Source of the DNA: Hyphomicrobiaceae bacterium | GTDB lineage: Bacteria > Pseudomonadota > Alphaproteobacteria > Rhizobiales > Hyphomicrobiaceae | NCBI GenBank assembly: GCA_021775735.1 | Contig: JAJFHG010000026.1 | Span: forward strand, 21,191 to 85,190 | Direction: 5' to 3' | Length of the DNA stretch: 64,000 nucleotides | Shown here: piece by piece, positions 26,824 through 34,295 of the stretch | Position numbering within the stretch: position 1 is the first letter of the stretch | How the letters are laid out: each line of letters starts with the position of its first letter | The notes under the pieces: model-generated | Seen by the model: only the letters and a program-made list of their open reading frames with translations | The model's database searches: none | Told to the model about the DNA's origin: nothing | Made by a program: the position numbers and the translations under genes

Positions 26824-27027
26824 GAACCTGCGCGTTACCTGTCTTGCGGGCAAGGTCTCACGGTGCGTTTGCACGCGCTTGTTGCTGTAGCCCGGTCCTC
26901 AGAAACCCTGGACAAATAGAAAAGAAACCGAAGGCTGTGTCGCCGAATATGCGCTCTGCAAAGGATGCCCTGAACCTCTGAGTGAAATCACGCGAGTCAA
27001 AATAGTGGTGGGATGAGATCGATCGGA

Positions 27028-27065
27028 AATAAAAAAGCTGGGCTTTGTAAAACACAAAGCCCAGC
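27028..27065 (-). terminator. Rho-independent terminator of paralogue 3
   Basis: GCTGGGCTTTGT (27037-27048) pairs perfectly with ACAAAGCCCAGC (27054-27065) around a five-base loop; on the minus strand a TTTTTTATTT run follows. It lies 23 bases after the stop at 27089. Confidence 0.93.
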
Positions 27066-27088
27066 CAATATAGCGTTGTTTGTTTAAC

Positions 27089-27745
27089 TTAGCAGCCTAC
27101 TGAAACTGTCAGGCCGACTGCTGGGATGAAGCGCTTGCAGTTGCCTTCACCGGCATTGCTGTTTTCAACAACTGGTGCAGTTTCCGTTGCGTCGTTGTCT
27201 GTTTCATCAGCAATGGCAACTTCCGTAGCATCGCTTGTGGTGCTGGTTTCGGTGGCATCAGAAGCAACGTCCTGACTTGTCAGCAATGCTGCTGTTGATG
27301 GAGCGTTAACAAATGCACCTTCTGTTTTTTCAGCATCAGCTTTGGCTTGAGCTTCTGCTTCAGCCCGTGCATCAGCTTCAGCCGCAGCAACCTTTTGTTG
27401 CTTAGCCTTCTTGGCTGCAACAGCGCGCTGTTGAGCGGCTTTTTTCTTGCGAGCTGCAATGGCGCGTTGTTGGGCAGCTTTCTTTTTCTTGGCTGCGTAA
27501 GCGTTCTTCTTAGCCGCACGGTGCTTGGCTTTTGCTCGAGCGCGGGCCTTTGCTTTCGCACGAGAGCGGGCTTGTGCTTTGCGTTGGTTGTTCTTGGAAG
27601 CATTAGCTGCCGCACCTAGAACAACAGCAGCGCCGAGAATGCCGAGGCCAATTGCTGTTTTTTTGCCAGCTTGTGCCGCTGTCGTAAGTGGCAGACTTGC
27701 TGCCATGAAAACGGACATAAAAGTAATCAGTGTTTTGCGGGTCAT
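27089..27745 (-). CDS. Secreted Lys/Arg/Ala-repeat protein, paralogue 3 of 3
   Basis: The longest of the three, 218 residues. It has a signal peptide (1-26, TTAAQA), a Gly/Ala hydrophobic stretch (AIGLGILGAAVVLGAAANAS, about 31-50) that could be a second membrane segment, a cationic region from about 52 to 125 (AQARSRAKAKARARAKAKHR, then repeats of AAQQRAIAARKKK), an Ala/Glu-rich transition, the shared APSTAALLTSQDV motif, a Thr/Asp/Glu-rich linker and the C-terminal NCKRFIPAVGLTVSVGC. The tandem AAQQRA(I/V)AA repeat is visible. The start has AAGGGAG upstream. Being more complete than the other two, it may represent the parental form, but this is a guess. Function unknown. Confidence 0.8.
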   Translation of the reverse strand: MTRKTLITFMSVFMAASLPLTTAAQAGKKTAIGLGILGAAVVLGAAANASKNNQRKAQARSRAKAKARARAKAKHRAAKKNAYAAKKKKAAQQRAIAARKKKAAQQRAVAAKKAKQQKVAAAEADARAEAEAQAKADAEKTEGAFVNAPSTAALLTSQDVASDATETSTTSDATEVAIADETDNDATETAPVVENSNAGEGNCKRFIPAVGLTVSVGC

Positions 27746-27984
27746 ATCAGTAACTCCCTTGGATCTCGGTTTTGAAAGAACAACCCGTCGGGTAGAGCCG
27801 CCGTTTGTTGCTTGAGAACAATTTCGCGTATTTCAGTCAATTCTGCTGTTCCGTTTGGAACAGGTCATAAAAAACACCTCGTCCGCGCCAAAGTCCCTTA
27901 AAAACCTTTATTATTTGCGCGCCAAAAGGGGCACACACAGGGAAGATCTCGGCAAAGTTAAGAGCACCCAACTTGCCTAAAGCA

Positions 27985-28013
27985 GGCCAAATGCTGCTAA
28001 CGACCATTTGGCC
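27985..28013 (-). terminator. Probable terminator of the alpha/beta hydrolase gene
   Basis: GGCCAAATG (27985-27993) and CATTTGGCC (28005-28013) form a perfect 9-base-pair stem with an 11-base loop, 22 bases after the stop at 28035. The following minus-strand sequence is only moderately T-rich. Confidence 0.55.
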
Positions 28014-28034
28014 ATCGAATCGAGAATTTGTCCA

Positions 28035-28892
28035 CTAAGCGGCGATGTTTATTACTGTTTTTGAGTGAACTTTCTTGGTTTTTGGTTGCACCGCCCCGGT
28101 CAGGCGCGCAACAAAGTTTTGTGTGCGCTGCAACACAATATCGCGTTGCCGGTCAATCGTAACAATATGATAGCTGTCTTCAAGCACCACCATGTCGACA
28201 TGGCCGAGCAGGTTTTTCTGTAAGAAGAAGGCATTGTCCATGCCGGCATAATCATCCTCACGCGGATGAATAATCAGGGTTGGCTGGGTAATAAACTTGG
28301 TGATTTGGGATACTTTTTGCGCCAGCCAGCGACGTTCTAAGACAGTGGGTCCTGGTGTTGTCATCGGCATATTAGGTGCGCCGGGTGCCTTGAGGGCCTT
28401 TGTAATAAAGGCCCGCAACCTGTCATCTTTGATGCCAAATTTGTGCGGAACTGGAAAATCAAAGAGGTTTGCGAGCGATTTGATTGTGACCAGGTTAAAT
28501 AATTTGAAGTACCAGGGTACCTGACGTCCGGTTAGCCACAGCGTCGGCGAAAACAGGGTCAGACCTTCTACTTTATCTTTATGTTCATGTGCCAGCAGCA
28601 CGGCGAGCAGTGCCCCGGTAGAGAGACCACCAACGATGACCTTCTCGCAGCGTTGAGACAGTTCTTTGAGGCCCTGTTCGGCAGAATGATACCAGTCATT
28701 CCAGGTTGATGTGCGCAATGGGCCGTCGCCATTGCAATGGCCAGCTAGTTGTGGACATGAAACCGTATAGCCCTGGCGTGCGAGGCCGTTTGCGACATAG
28801 CGCAGTTCAGATGGTGAACCACATAAGCCGTGAATTAACAGAACCCCAACCGGTCCACCGTCAAAAAATGTGCTGTGATCGTTATCAGACAT
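28035..28892 (-). CDS. Alpha/beta hydrolase (carboxylesterase / monoacylglycerol-lipase-like)
   Basis: A 285-residue cytoplasmic hydrolase. Seen: the oxyanion motif LLIHGLCGSPSELR, the nucleophile elbow GGLSTGALLA (Ser in G-x-S-x-G), a probable acid in HPREDDYAG and the catalytic His in DSYHIVTIDRQRD. The lid region (about 115-200) contains a hydrophobic stretch LTGRQVPWYFKLFNLV. Length and motifs resemble Est30-type carboxylesterases. It is the last gene of the minus-strand polysaccharide block, 146 bases after Wzy, with a good ribosome-binding site (GAGGAGG). It could remove acyl groups from a lipid intermediate or polymer, but its membership of the same operon is not certain. Confidence 0.8.
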   Translation of the reverse strand: MSDNDHSTFFDGGPVGVLLIHGLCGSPSELRYVANGLARQGYTVSCPQLAGHCNGDGPLRTSTWNDWYHSAEQGLKELSQRCEKVIVGGLSTGALLAVLLAHEHKDKVEGLTLFSPTLWLTGRQVPWYFKLFNLVTIKSLANLFDFPVPHKFGIKDDRLRAFITKALKAPGAPNMPMTTPGPTVLERRWLAQKVSQITKFITQPTLIIHPREDDYAGMDNAFFLQKNLLGHVDMVVLEDSYHIVTIDRQRDIVLQRTQNFVARLTGAVQPKTKKVHSKTVINIAA

Positions 28893-29038
28893 TGCCGCAA
28901 GGCCTCCTCATTTGGTCTTGTGGCCGAACCTAGGTTTGCGGTTGATGACACGCTGTTCCGATGGGGACACGAGCGGTCGGTTTGTGCCGTCCGCGCTTAA
29001 GGAGGTGTTAAGCCGTGTCGTTCTGAGCTGGGATTGGA

Positions 29039-30496
29039 TTAGTGGCGTGCGCGCACGATGCGTGGCGCCCGGTGTGCGTAAGCTGAGTAGCCGCGCACAT
29101 CATAGAGGACAGGTTTTGCCTCTACGCGTGCTTGAATACGGGGTGCCCGCTTAGGTTCAGCATTAGGCAGCGGTATGTTTGGAATGCCCGCAAGCTGCAT
29201 GCGTTGTTCTGAAATATCAGCAACAATACGTGGCCGACGCACAATGGTTCTGTCCGACAGCATCAGGCCCCAGACCACAGCAAATAGCAAATAGAAGTGG
29301 CGCCAGTGGTCATTGTCGATGATTGCGCCTTCTAGAATGATTGCAAGCAAAGCTGCAAAAGCAACGATGAATAAGGATTGACTCGCTGTGCGCCGAAACG
29401 CATGGCGCAGACCAGCGGCAATCGTCACAGCCATCAAAATCAGAAACAGACCACCACCCAACCAACCCGCTTTAAGAAACATCGTCAGATAGACGTTGTG
29501 AACTTCTTCTGAGTGGTAAGTTCTCGCAAACTCAAGTGCGCCGATCCCAAATGGATGGGACACGATGAGATCCATCGCTTTAGACTGCCCGCCAAAGCGT
29601 CCTTCATGACCCATGTCGTAAGCTTGGACGAGTTGTGCGCGTTCAGCGAGGAGGTTGCCGACGGCATCGGTTTGAGCCGCAGCTGTGATGGCGAGCGTCG
29701 CCAGAATGCCGCCAATCAATACCATCGCGACAATGTTCAATTGTTGTCGGTGATATTTTGCGGTCAAGAAGGACAACCCAAGATAGACCATGATGGAGAT
29801 CATGCTTGCCGCCCAAGCGCCGCGTGAAAAGCTCAACAAGGCGGCCAGGGTCAGCACACCTAGGCTCATGCTCATCGCGATTTTACGCAGACCTGGATCG
29901 TTTAGAAAGCTGTGCAAAGCATAGACGATGGCGGGCACAAGGAATGCGCCAAACACGTTTGGATCTTTAAACGGGCCAGTTGCACGTCCAAATTTTGTGA
30001 ACACTTCGCTGGCGCCTGGAAGGATGCCGAAGTAACCAATTATCCCGGCAATGGCAGCAATCACAGCTGCGGCGGTGTAGGCGGAAAAGATTAGCTGGGC
30101 GTGATCTTTGGGGCGACGTGCAACAAATGCGGCAAAGACGGCAGCTGCAACAAAAAGATAAAGACTAACGGCCACGTGAATCAACGAGTCACCGGTATGT
30201 TTTGAGACCATAACTGAGACGACATGGCAGGCGGCGATCACCAGCAAAATGGCCAGCAACATTTTTAGCCCGCCATTGAAGTACGTCAAACCAACAACAG
30301 GGAGGCCAATGATCAACCCCATGGTCAAGAGATCAACCGGGGCCGGCTCTGCAAACACGAAAGCGCCTGAGATCACGGTCAAATAGACCAGCCACAACGC
30401 GGCTTGGTGAACAAAACTTTTTTTTCCGCCAAGGGTCAGCGAAGGGTGCAGCGCCGGGCGCTGAGAAGCTTTGAGACCTGAAGTTACGCTATACAC
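29039..30496 (-). CDS. O-antigen ligase / polymerase family protein (Wzy-like)
   Basis: A 485-residue protein with about 12 hydrophobic helices and the Wzy_C/O-antigen-ligase signature: a periplasmic loop (about 280-330) with GHEGRFGGQSKAMDLIVSHPFGIG in part, then YHSEEVHNVYLTMFLKAGWL. Positions such as the Arg of GRFGG and the His of EVHN are the typical conserved residues. The 60-residue cytoplasmic C-terminus is basic and Pro-rich. It would polymerise lipid-linked repeat units made by the initiating transferase encoded upstream (70-base gap, same strand). In holdfast loci the counterpart is HfsC. The start codon is a GTG. Confidence 0.85.
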   Translation of the reverse strand: MYSVTSGLKASQRPALHPSLTLGGKKSFVHQAALWLVYLTVISGAFVFAEPAPVDLLTMGLIIGLPVVGLTYFNGGLKMLLAILLVIAACHVVSVMVSKHTGDSLIHVAVSLYLFVAAAVFAAFVARRPKDHAQLIFSAYTAAAVIAAIAGIIGYFGILPGASEVFTKFGRATGPFKDPNVFGAFLVPAIVYALHSFLNDPGLRKIAMSMSLGVLTLAALLSFSRGAWAASMISIMVYLGLSFLTAKYHRQQLNIVAMVLIGGILATLAITAAAQTDAVGNLLAERAQLVQAYDMGHEGRFGGQSKAMDLIVSHPFGIGALEFARTYHSEEVHNVYLTMFLKAGWLGGGLFLILMAVTIAAGLRHAFRRTASQSLFIVAFAALLAIILEGAIIDNDHWRHFYLLFAVVWGLMLSDRTIVRRPRIVADISEQRMQLAGIPNIPLPNAEPKRAPRIQARVEAKPVLYDVRGYSAYAHRAPRIVRARH

Positions 30497-30566
30497 GAGT
30501 ACTATTTCTTACTTTGCAGACGGTGTGATCAATCGCACCGCGGTTTGAATGTTTGTGCCGCCGCGC

Positions 30567-32099
30567 TCAATAGGCATTCTCATTGTTGAGCAAGGATGTT
30601 GGTGTCTTGACGAGGATATAGAGGTCAAACAGCAGGGACCAATTCTCTATGTAGTAGAGGTCATGGGCAACGCGGTTTTCAATCTTTTCAGTGGTGTCCG
30701 TTTCCCCGCGCCACCCATTTATTTGGGCCCAGCCGGTGATGCCTGGTTTTACTTTGTGGCGCGCGAAGTAACCTTCGACAGCCTTGTCGTAGAGTTGGTC
30801 GCCTGCTTTTGCTTTCACAGCGTGGGGGCGTGGGCCAACCAGCGATAGCGTGCCAAGTAAAACATTGAACAGCTGTGGCAATTCATCGATGCTTGTTTTG
30901 CGAATAAAACGGCCAATAGGCGTGACACGTGGATCATGTTTTGTGACCAGTTGGCTGGCATCTGCATCGCAACGGTCTGTGTACATTGAACGAAACTTGA
31001 ATACTTCAATCAGCTCATTGTTAAACCCATAACGCTTTTGACAAAACAGAACGGGTCCCTTGCTGGTCGCTTTAATGACAATGGCGATGGCCGCCATCAG
31101 AGGTGCCAACAGTATCAATGCTGTCGCCCCAACAACTTTGTCGAATAGCCACTTTGAGACAGTGTCCCAATTGGCAATCGGTTTGTCGTACAAATCGATC
31201 ATTGCAACAGAGCCAACGTGGGAATACGTGCGTGGTGAAAACCGAACCGCCGTAGCGCGTGCGGGCAGCTTAATGTCGGCAGGCAAGACCGAGATTTTTT
31301 CGACAACTTGTGCAAGACGCGCTTCTCCAGCAACAGGAAGCGCAACAATGATAAGGTCAACACGCGTTTCGCGGCAGAATAATTCGAGATCTGTCAGCCC
31401 ACCACGGCGTGGATAGTCTCTGATTTCTTTTTCTGCGCGGCTATCGCCGCGATCATCAAAGATGCCAGTGATGCGTATATCGCTGTCGCTATCAGATTCA
31501 AGGTCGTCGATCACGCTTTTGGTGACATCGCTGACACCATAGAGAACGGCGCGACGGAAAAGGCGACCTTGGCGCGCCCAAGCGCGCACGCACGAAGCCA
31601 GCACTGTCCGGCCTGTGAGAAGCAATACGCTGCCGGCGACAAACCAAAGAGCCAGCCAGGCGCGTGAAAATTCAGCGCCAGCTTTGAGGAAGAACACAGC
31701 CGCAGCGTAAATCGCCAGCGCTATTGTCCAGCCAAGCAGGACGCGTGGCAGACTGCGCATATAAGATGCGAATGCGCGTGGGGTATAGAGCCCCATCAGC
31801 TCAAACGAGATAACGGTGAATGCTGCAACTGCCACAAACGATGTCAGGTAACGTACATCGTAGAGAACAGACGGGACGGAGACATAAGAAACAGCCATGA
31901 TGAGGCCGCTTAGAGATAACATCAAAAACTCAATGACACGTACAGCGCTGTGCACCATTGTCGGTGAGATGTGACTTGCCCGACCGGTCAGCCTCTTGTC
32001 AGCAATTTGAGCCAGCTTTTCTGACAATGGCGCGTCAGTTGTACCAATACCGCTTGTTTTTGCGGTGCAGTTTTCGGGTAAAGTAAAGGTGTCGGACAT
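30567..32099 (-). CDS. Initiating undecaprenyl-phosphate sugar phosphotransferase (WcaJ/HfsE-like), copy 1
   Basis: A 510-residue polyprenyl-phosphate hexose-1-phosphate transferase. Residues 45-165 contain four membrane helices; 180-300 are a CoA-binding-like Rossmann domain (VLYGVSDVTKSVIDDL); a further helix near 325 leads to the catalytic domain 320-505 with KRYGFNNELIEVFKFRSM, TPIGRFIRKTSIDELPQLFN, LVGPRPHA and PGITGWAQINGWRG. These are the conserved catalytic and phosphate-binding blocks of the family. It loads the first sugar of the repeat unit onto the lipid carrier at the inner membrane. A second member is encoded at 59025, so two polymers may be started independently. Confidence 0.92.
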   Translation of the reverse strand: MSDTFTLPENCTAKTSGIGTTDAPLSEKLAQIADKRLTGRASHISPTMVHSAVRVIEFLMLSLSGLIMAVSYVSVPSVLYDVRYLTSFVAVAAFTVISFELMGLYTPRAFASYMRSLPRVLLGWTIALAIYAAAVFFLKAGAEFSRAWLALWFVAGSVLLLTGRTVLASCVRAWARQGRLFRRAVLYGVSDVTKSVIDDLESDSDSDIRITGIFDDRGDSRAEKEIRDYPRRGGLTDLELFCRETRVDLIIVALPVAGEARLAQVVEKISVLPADIKLPARATAVRFSPRTYSHVGSVAMIDLYDKPIANWDTVSKWLFDKVVGATALILLAPLMAAIAIVIKATSKGPVLFCQKRYGFNNELIEVFKFRSMYTDRCDADASQLVTKHDPRVTPIGRFIRKTSIDELPQLFNVLLGTLSLVGPRPHAVKAKAGDQLYDKAVEGYFARHKVKPGITGWAQINGWRGETDTTEKIENRVAHDLYYIENWSLLFDLYILVKTPTSLLNNENAY

Positions 32100-32227
32100 G
32101 CGCTTCGTACTCGGCCCCTGGTCGTGGACATGTGTTTACGTACGAGTAAGCACTTGCCATGCCAACACGACTCAAATGCCGTGCAGGGGTTCAAGTCTCA
32201 GCGATGTTAGGGTTAACCGAGGTCGGC

Positions 32228-33376
32228 TTATCCGCGTACAAGCGCATAAAAATCAGTGATCGCGCCACTCATGCCGGCAACCGTGTAATTGGTTGCAATT
32301 TTGGATTTGAAACCTTGTGACACTTTTTGAGCCACATCGGGGTGATCCAAAAACTGCTGCATTGCAGATTTGAGCGCGTTAATATTGTTTGGTTGGATCA
32401 GCTTCAAATCCGTTCCGTCCGCCATTTCAGGAATGCCGCCAACGTCTGTTGCGATCAACGGCATGGCCATGGCACCAGCTTCTAAGACAATATAGGGGAA
32501 GCTCTCCGCACGAGACGGCACGACAAGACAACGGCCATTTGCAAACATTTCTTGAGCAGGGCCTGGGCCTGGAAAGATGGTCCGGTCGGTAAGACCAAGG
32601 CGCTGGGCGAGATCCTTGTACGCTTCTGCATCCGGCCCAGCACCGACAAAGCAAGCGCTCACGCACTGTGTTTGGTTAAGATCAGCCAGGGCATGCAACA
32701 TGACGTCAACGCCCTTGAGGTTGCGCAATTCTCCGACGAACAAAAAGTCAGAAGCCTCAGGGCCAGGGTGATGGGATCCAAAGTCGTCTGGGCGCAGTCC
32801 ATTTGGGATGACTTTGACTGCTCGGCGAGGAAGGCCGATGCGTGCTTCAAACGCATCGCGGGCAAAGGTGCTCTCAAAAATCAAGCCGTCCGTAAACCGG
32901 GCAAGGAGTTTTTCAAGCGTGAGATAGACACGTCCCTCGATACTTTTGGAATCAAAGTGCAAACTGCCGCCATGGGGTGTGTAGAAGCTGGCCACGCGAT
33001 GCCGGCGTGCCTTAAGGGTGCGGCTTGCAAGGCGGGCATAAGCACCGCCTTTTGCACCATGTCCATGCAATACATTTGCTTCTTTTTGACGGGCAAGGCG
33101 TATCAGAAACCGCGCAGCGGCAAAATCGCCAAGGCCTGGTTTGCGGCTCATGGGGACCAGATGCAGTCCTAGAGCGAGGTGCGGTTCGATGTTTTTGAGG
33201 TGCATGCTTGTGAGGTCATCCGCAGCATTGGCATCAGCAACCATGCCAACTTTGTGTCCGGCTTTGGCTTGCGCGCTTGCCAAATCCAAGACATGCCGGA
33301 AGAGACCACCAACCGGTGCACGGAGACAATGCAGAATGCTGAATGTCGATTGCACTGGGTTTAGATCCGCTATCAA
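32228..33376 (-). CDS. Glycosyltransferase family 4
   Basis: A 382-residue GT-B glycosyltransferase. It has the N-terminal Gly-rich acceptor motif (APVGGLFRHVLDLASAQ), the middle motif KVIPNGLRPDDF, the second-domain start FLFVGELRNLKGVDVMLHAL and the donor-binding E-x7-E in PSRAESFPYIVLEAGAMAMPL. Retaining transfer from a nucleotide sugar to a lipid-linked acceptor on the cytoplasmic side is expected; the sugars are unknown. The frame opens with a TTG at 33376, 15 bases after the wza stop; a GTG seven codons later is an alternative. It belongs to the wza-GT-sugar transferase-wzy string on the minus strand. Confidence 0.88.
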   Translation of the reverse strand: MIADLNPVQSTFSILHCLRAPVGGLFRHVLDLASAQAKAGHKVGMVADANAADDLTSMHLKNIEPHLALGLHLVPMSRKPGLGDFAAARFLIRLARQKEANVLHGHGAKGGAYARLASRTLKARRHRVASFYTPHGGSLHFDSKSIEGRVYLTLEKLLARFTDGLIFESTFARDAFEARIGLPRRAVKVIPNGLRPDDFGSHHPGPEASDFLFVGELRNLKGVDVMLHALADLNQTQCVSACFVGAGPDAEAYKDLAQRLGLTDRTIFPGPGPAQEMFANGRCLVVPSRAESFPYIVLEAGAMAMPLIATDVGGIPEMADGTDLKLIQPNNINALKSAMQQFLDHPDVAQKVSQGFKSKIATNYTVAGMSGAITDFYALVRG

Positions 33377-33391
33377 CAGGTAGCTGTCGGA

Positions 33392-34135
33392 CTACAAGAA
33401 CCGTTCATGGATAAAGACGGTGTCACCAGGGCGCACAACATAATCTGAGGGCGCTTCAATTGTTTCAACATACCCGTTGACGCGGCGGGTGATGCGGAAA
33501 GACCGGGTGCTGGCGCGTTCGGAATAGCCACCGGAAATAGCAACCGCAGTTTCCACTGTCATGCCAGAGACATAAGGGAAGGCACCGGCGTTACGAACTT
33601 CACCAAGGATGAAGAATGGGCGATTTTGTTGAACATCAACCGTCACTTGTGGGTTGCGGACATATTCTGCGCCAAGGCGGTTGCGAATAGAGCGCTGCAG
33701 GTCACGGGTCGTCTTGCCACGCGCTTTGACCCGGCCAATCAGCGGAACTGTAATGGCACCGCTGTGATCAACTGTGTAGCCGCGCGAAAGGTTGGGTTGG
33801 CCGTAGACAAAGATGCGCAACCGGTCACCGGTGTCGAGTAAATAGGGACCATCGGTATCTGCAACTGCATGTGGTGCACCAGCCAGTTCTGCTGGGATAA
33901 CGTCAGGCGCACCCCAGCTGACCGTGCTCATGACATTGCCAACAACCCCGCCAATGCCAAATCCACGTGATGGCGATTCCGTTACCAGTTGTCCCTCAGT
34001 CGGGATAACTTCCGTGGTCTGCCAGGCTGGATCCTTGATCGACATGGCGTCATACCCCATCTGGGGCCCGCGGGCACAGCCAGCGAAGGCCACCATGACA
34101 AGGCTAAGGCCAAGGAGTGTAAAGCGCGTCAACAT
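33392..34135 (-). CDS. Polysaccharide export outer-membrane lipoprotein (Wza/HfsD-like)
   Basis: A 247-residue lipoprotein: lipobox VMVAFAGC with Cys20, followed by a poly_export domain (LDTGDRLRIFVYGQPNLSRGYTVDHSG) and two SLBB domains (FFILGEVRNAGAFPYVSGMT, then PGDTVFIHERF). Such proteins form the octameric channel for polymer across the outer membrane. The frame is open 30 codons further upstream, but the lipoprotein signal and an AGGA site show the ATG at 34135 is correct. The short length, without the extra C-terminal domains of E. coli Wza, is like HfsD or RkpU-type exporters. It is divergent from the Wzz/pseudokinase gene at 34296. Confidence 0.92.
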   Translation of the reverse strand: MLTRFTLLGLSLVMVAFAGCARGPQMGYDAMSIKDPAWQTTEVIPTEGQLVTESPSRGFGIGGVVGNVMSTVSWGAPDVIPAELAGAPHAVADTDGPYLLDTGDRLRIFVYGQPNLSRGYTVDHSGAITVPLIGRVKARGKTTRDLQRSIRNRLGAEYVRNPQVTVDVQQNRPFFILGEVRNAGAFPYVSGMTVETAVAISGGYSERASTRSFRITRRVNGYVETIEAPSDYVVRPGDTVFIHERFL

Positions 34136-34260
34136 GGTACTATCCTGAAAATCGAACTCTGTATGATGCTGATTAAACCCGTCTTTGGTTAACAAAGGCT
34201 TGGCGCTCAAATCATTTTGGGACACTTAAGCAATTCATTAACCGCCACTGCTCTAATGTC

Positions 34261-34274
34261 TGATCAGTTGATCA
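34261..34274. promoter_or_regulatory. Candidate operator between divergent wza and wzz genes
   Basis: Two copies of the palindrome TGATCA separated by two bases form a 14-base dyad (TGATCAGTTGATCA) in the 160-base region between the divergent starts at 34135 and 34296. Its position fits a shared operator. No known regulator motif is implied. Confidence 0.35.
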
Positions 34275-34295
34275 TGCCAAGAGAGAGCTGTAGCT

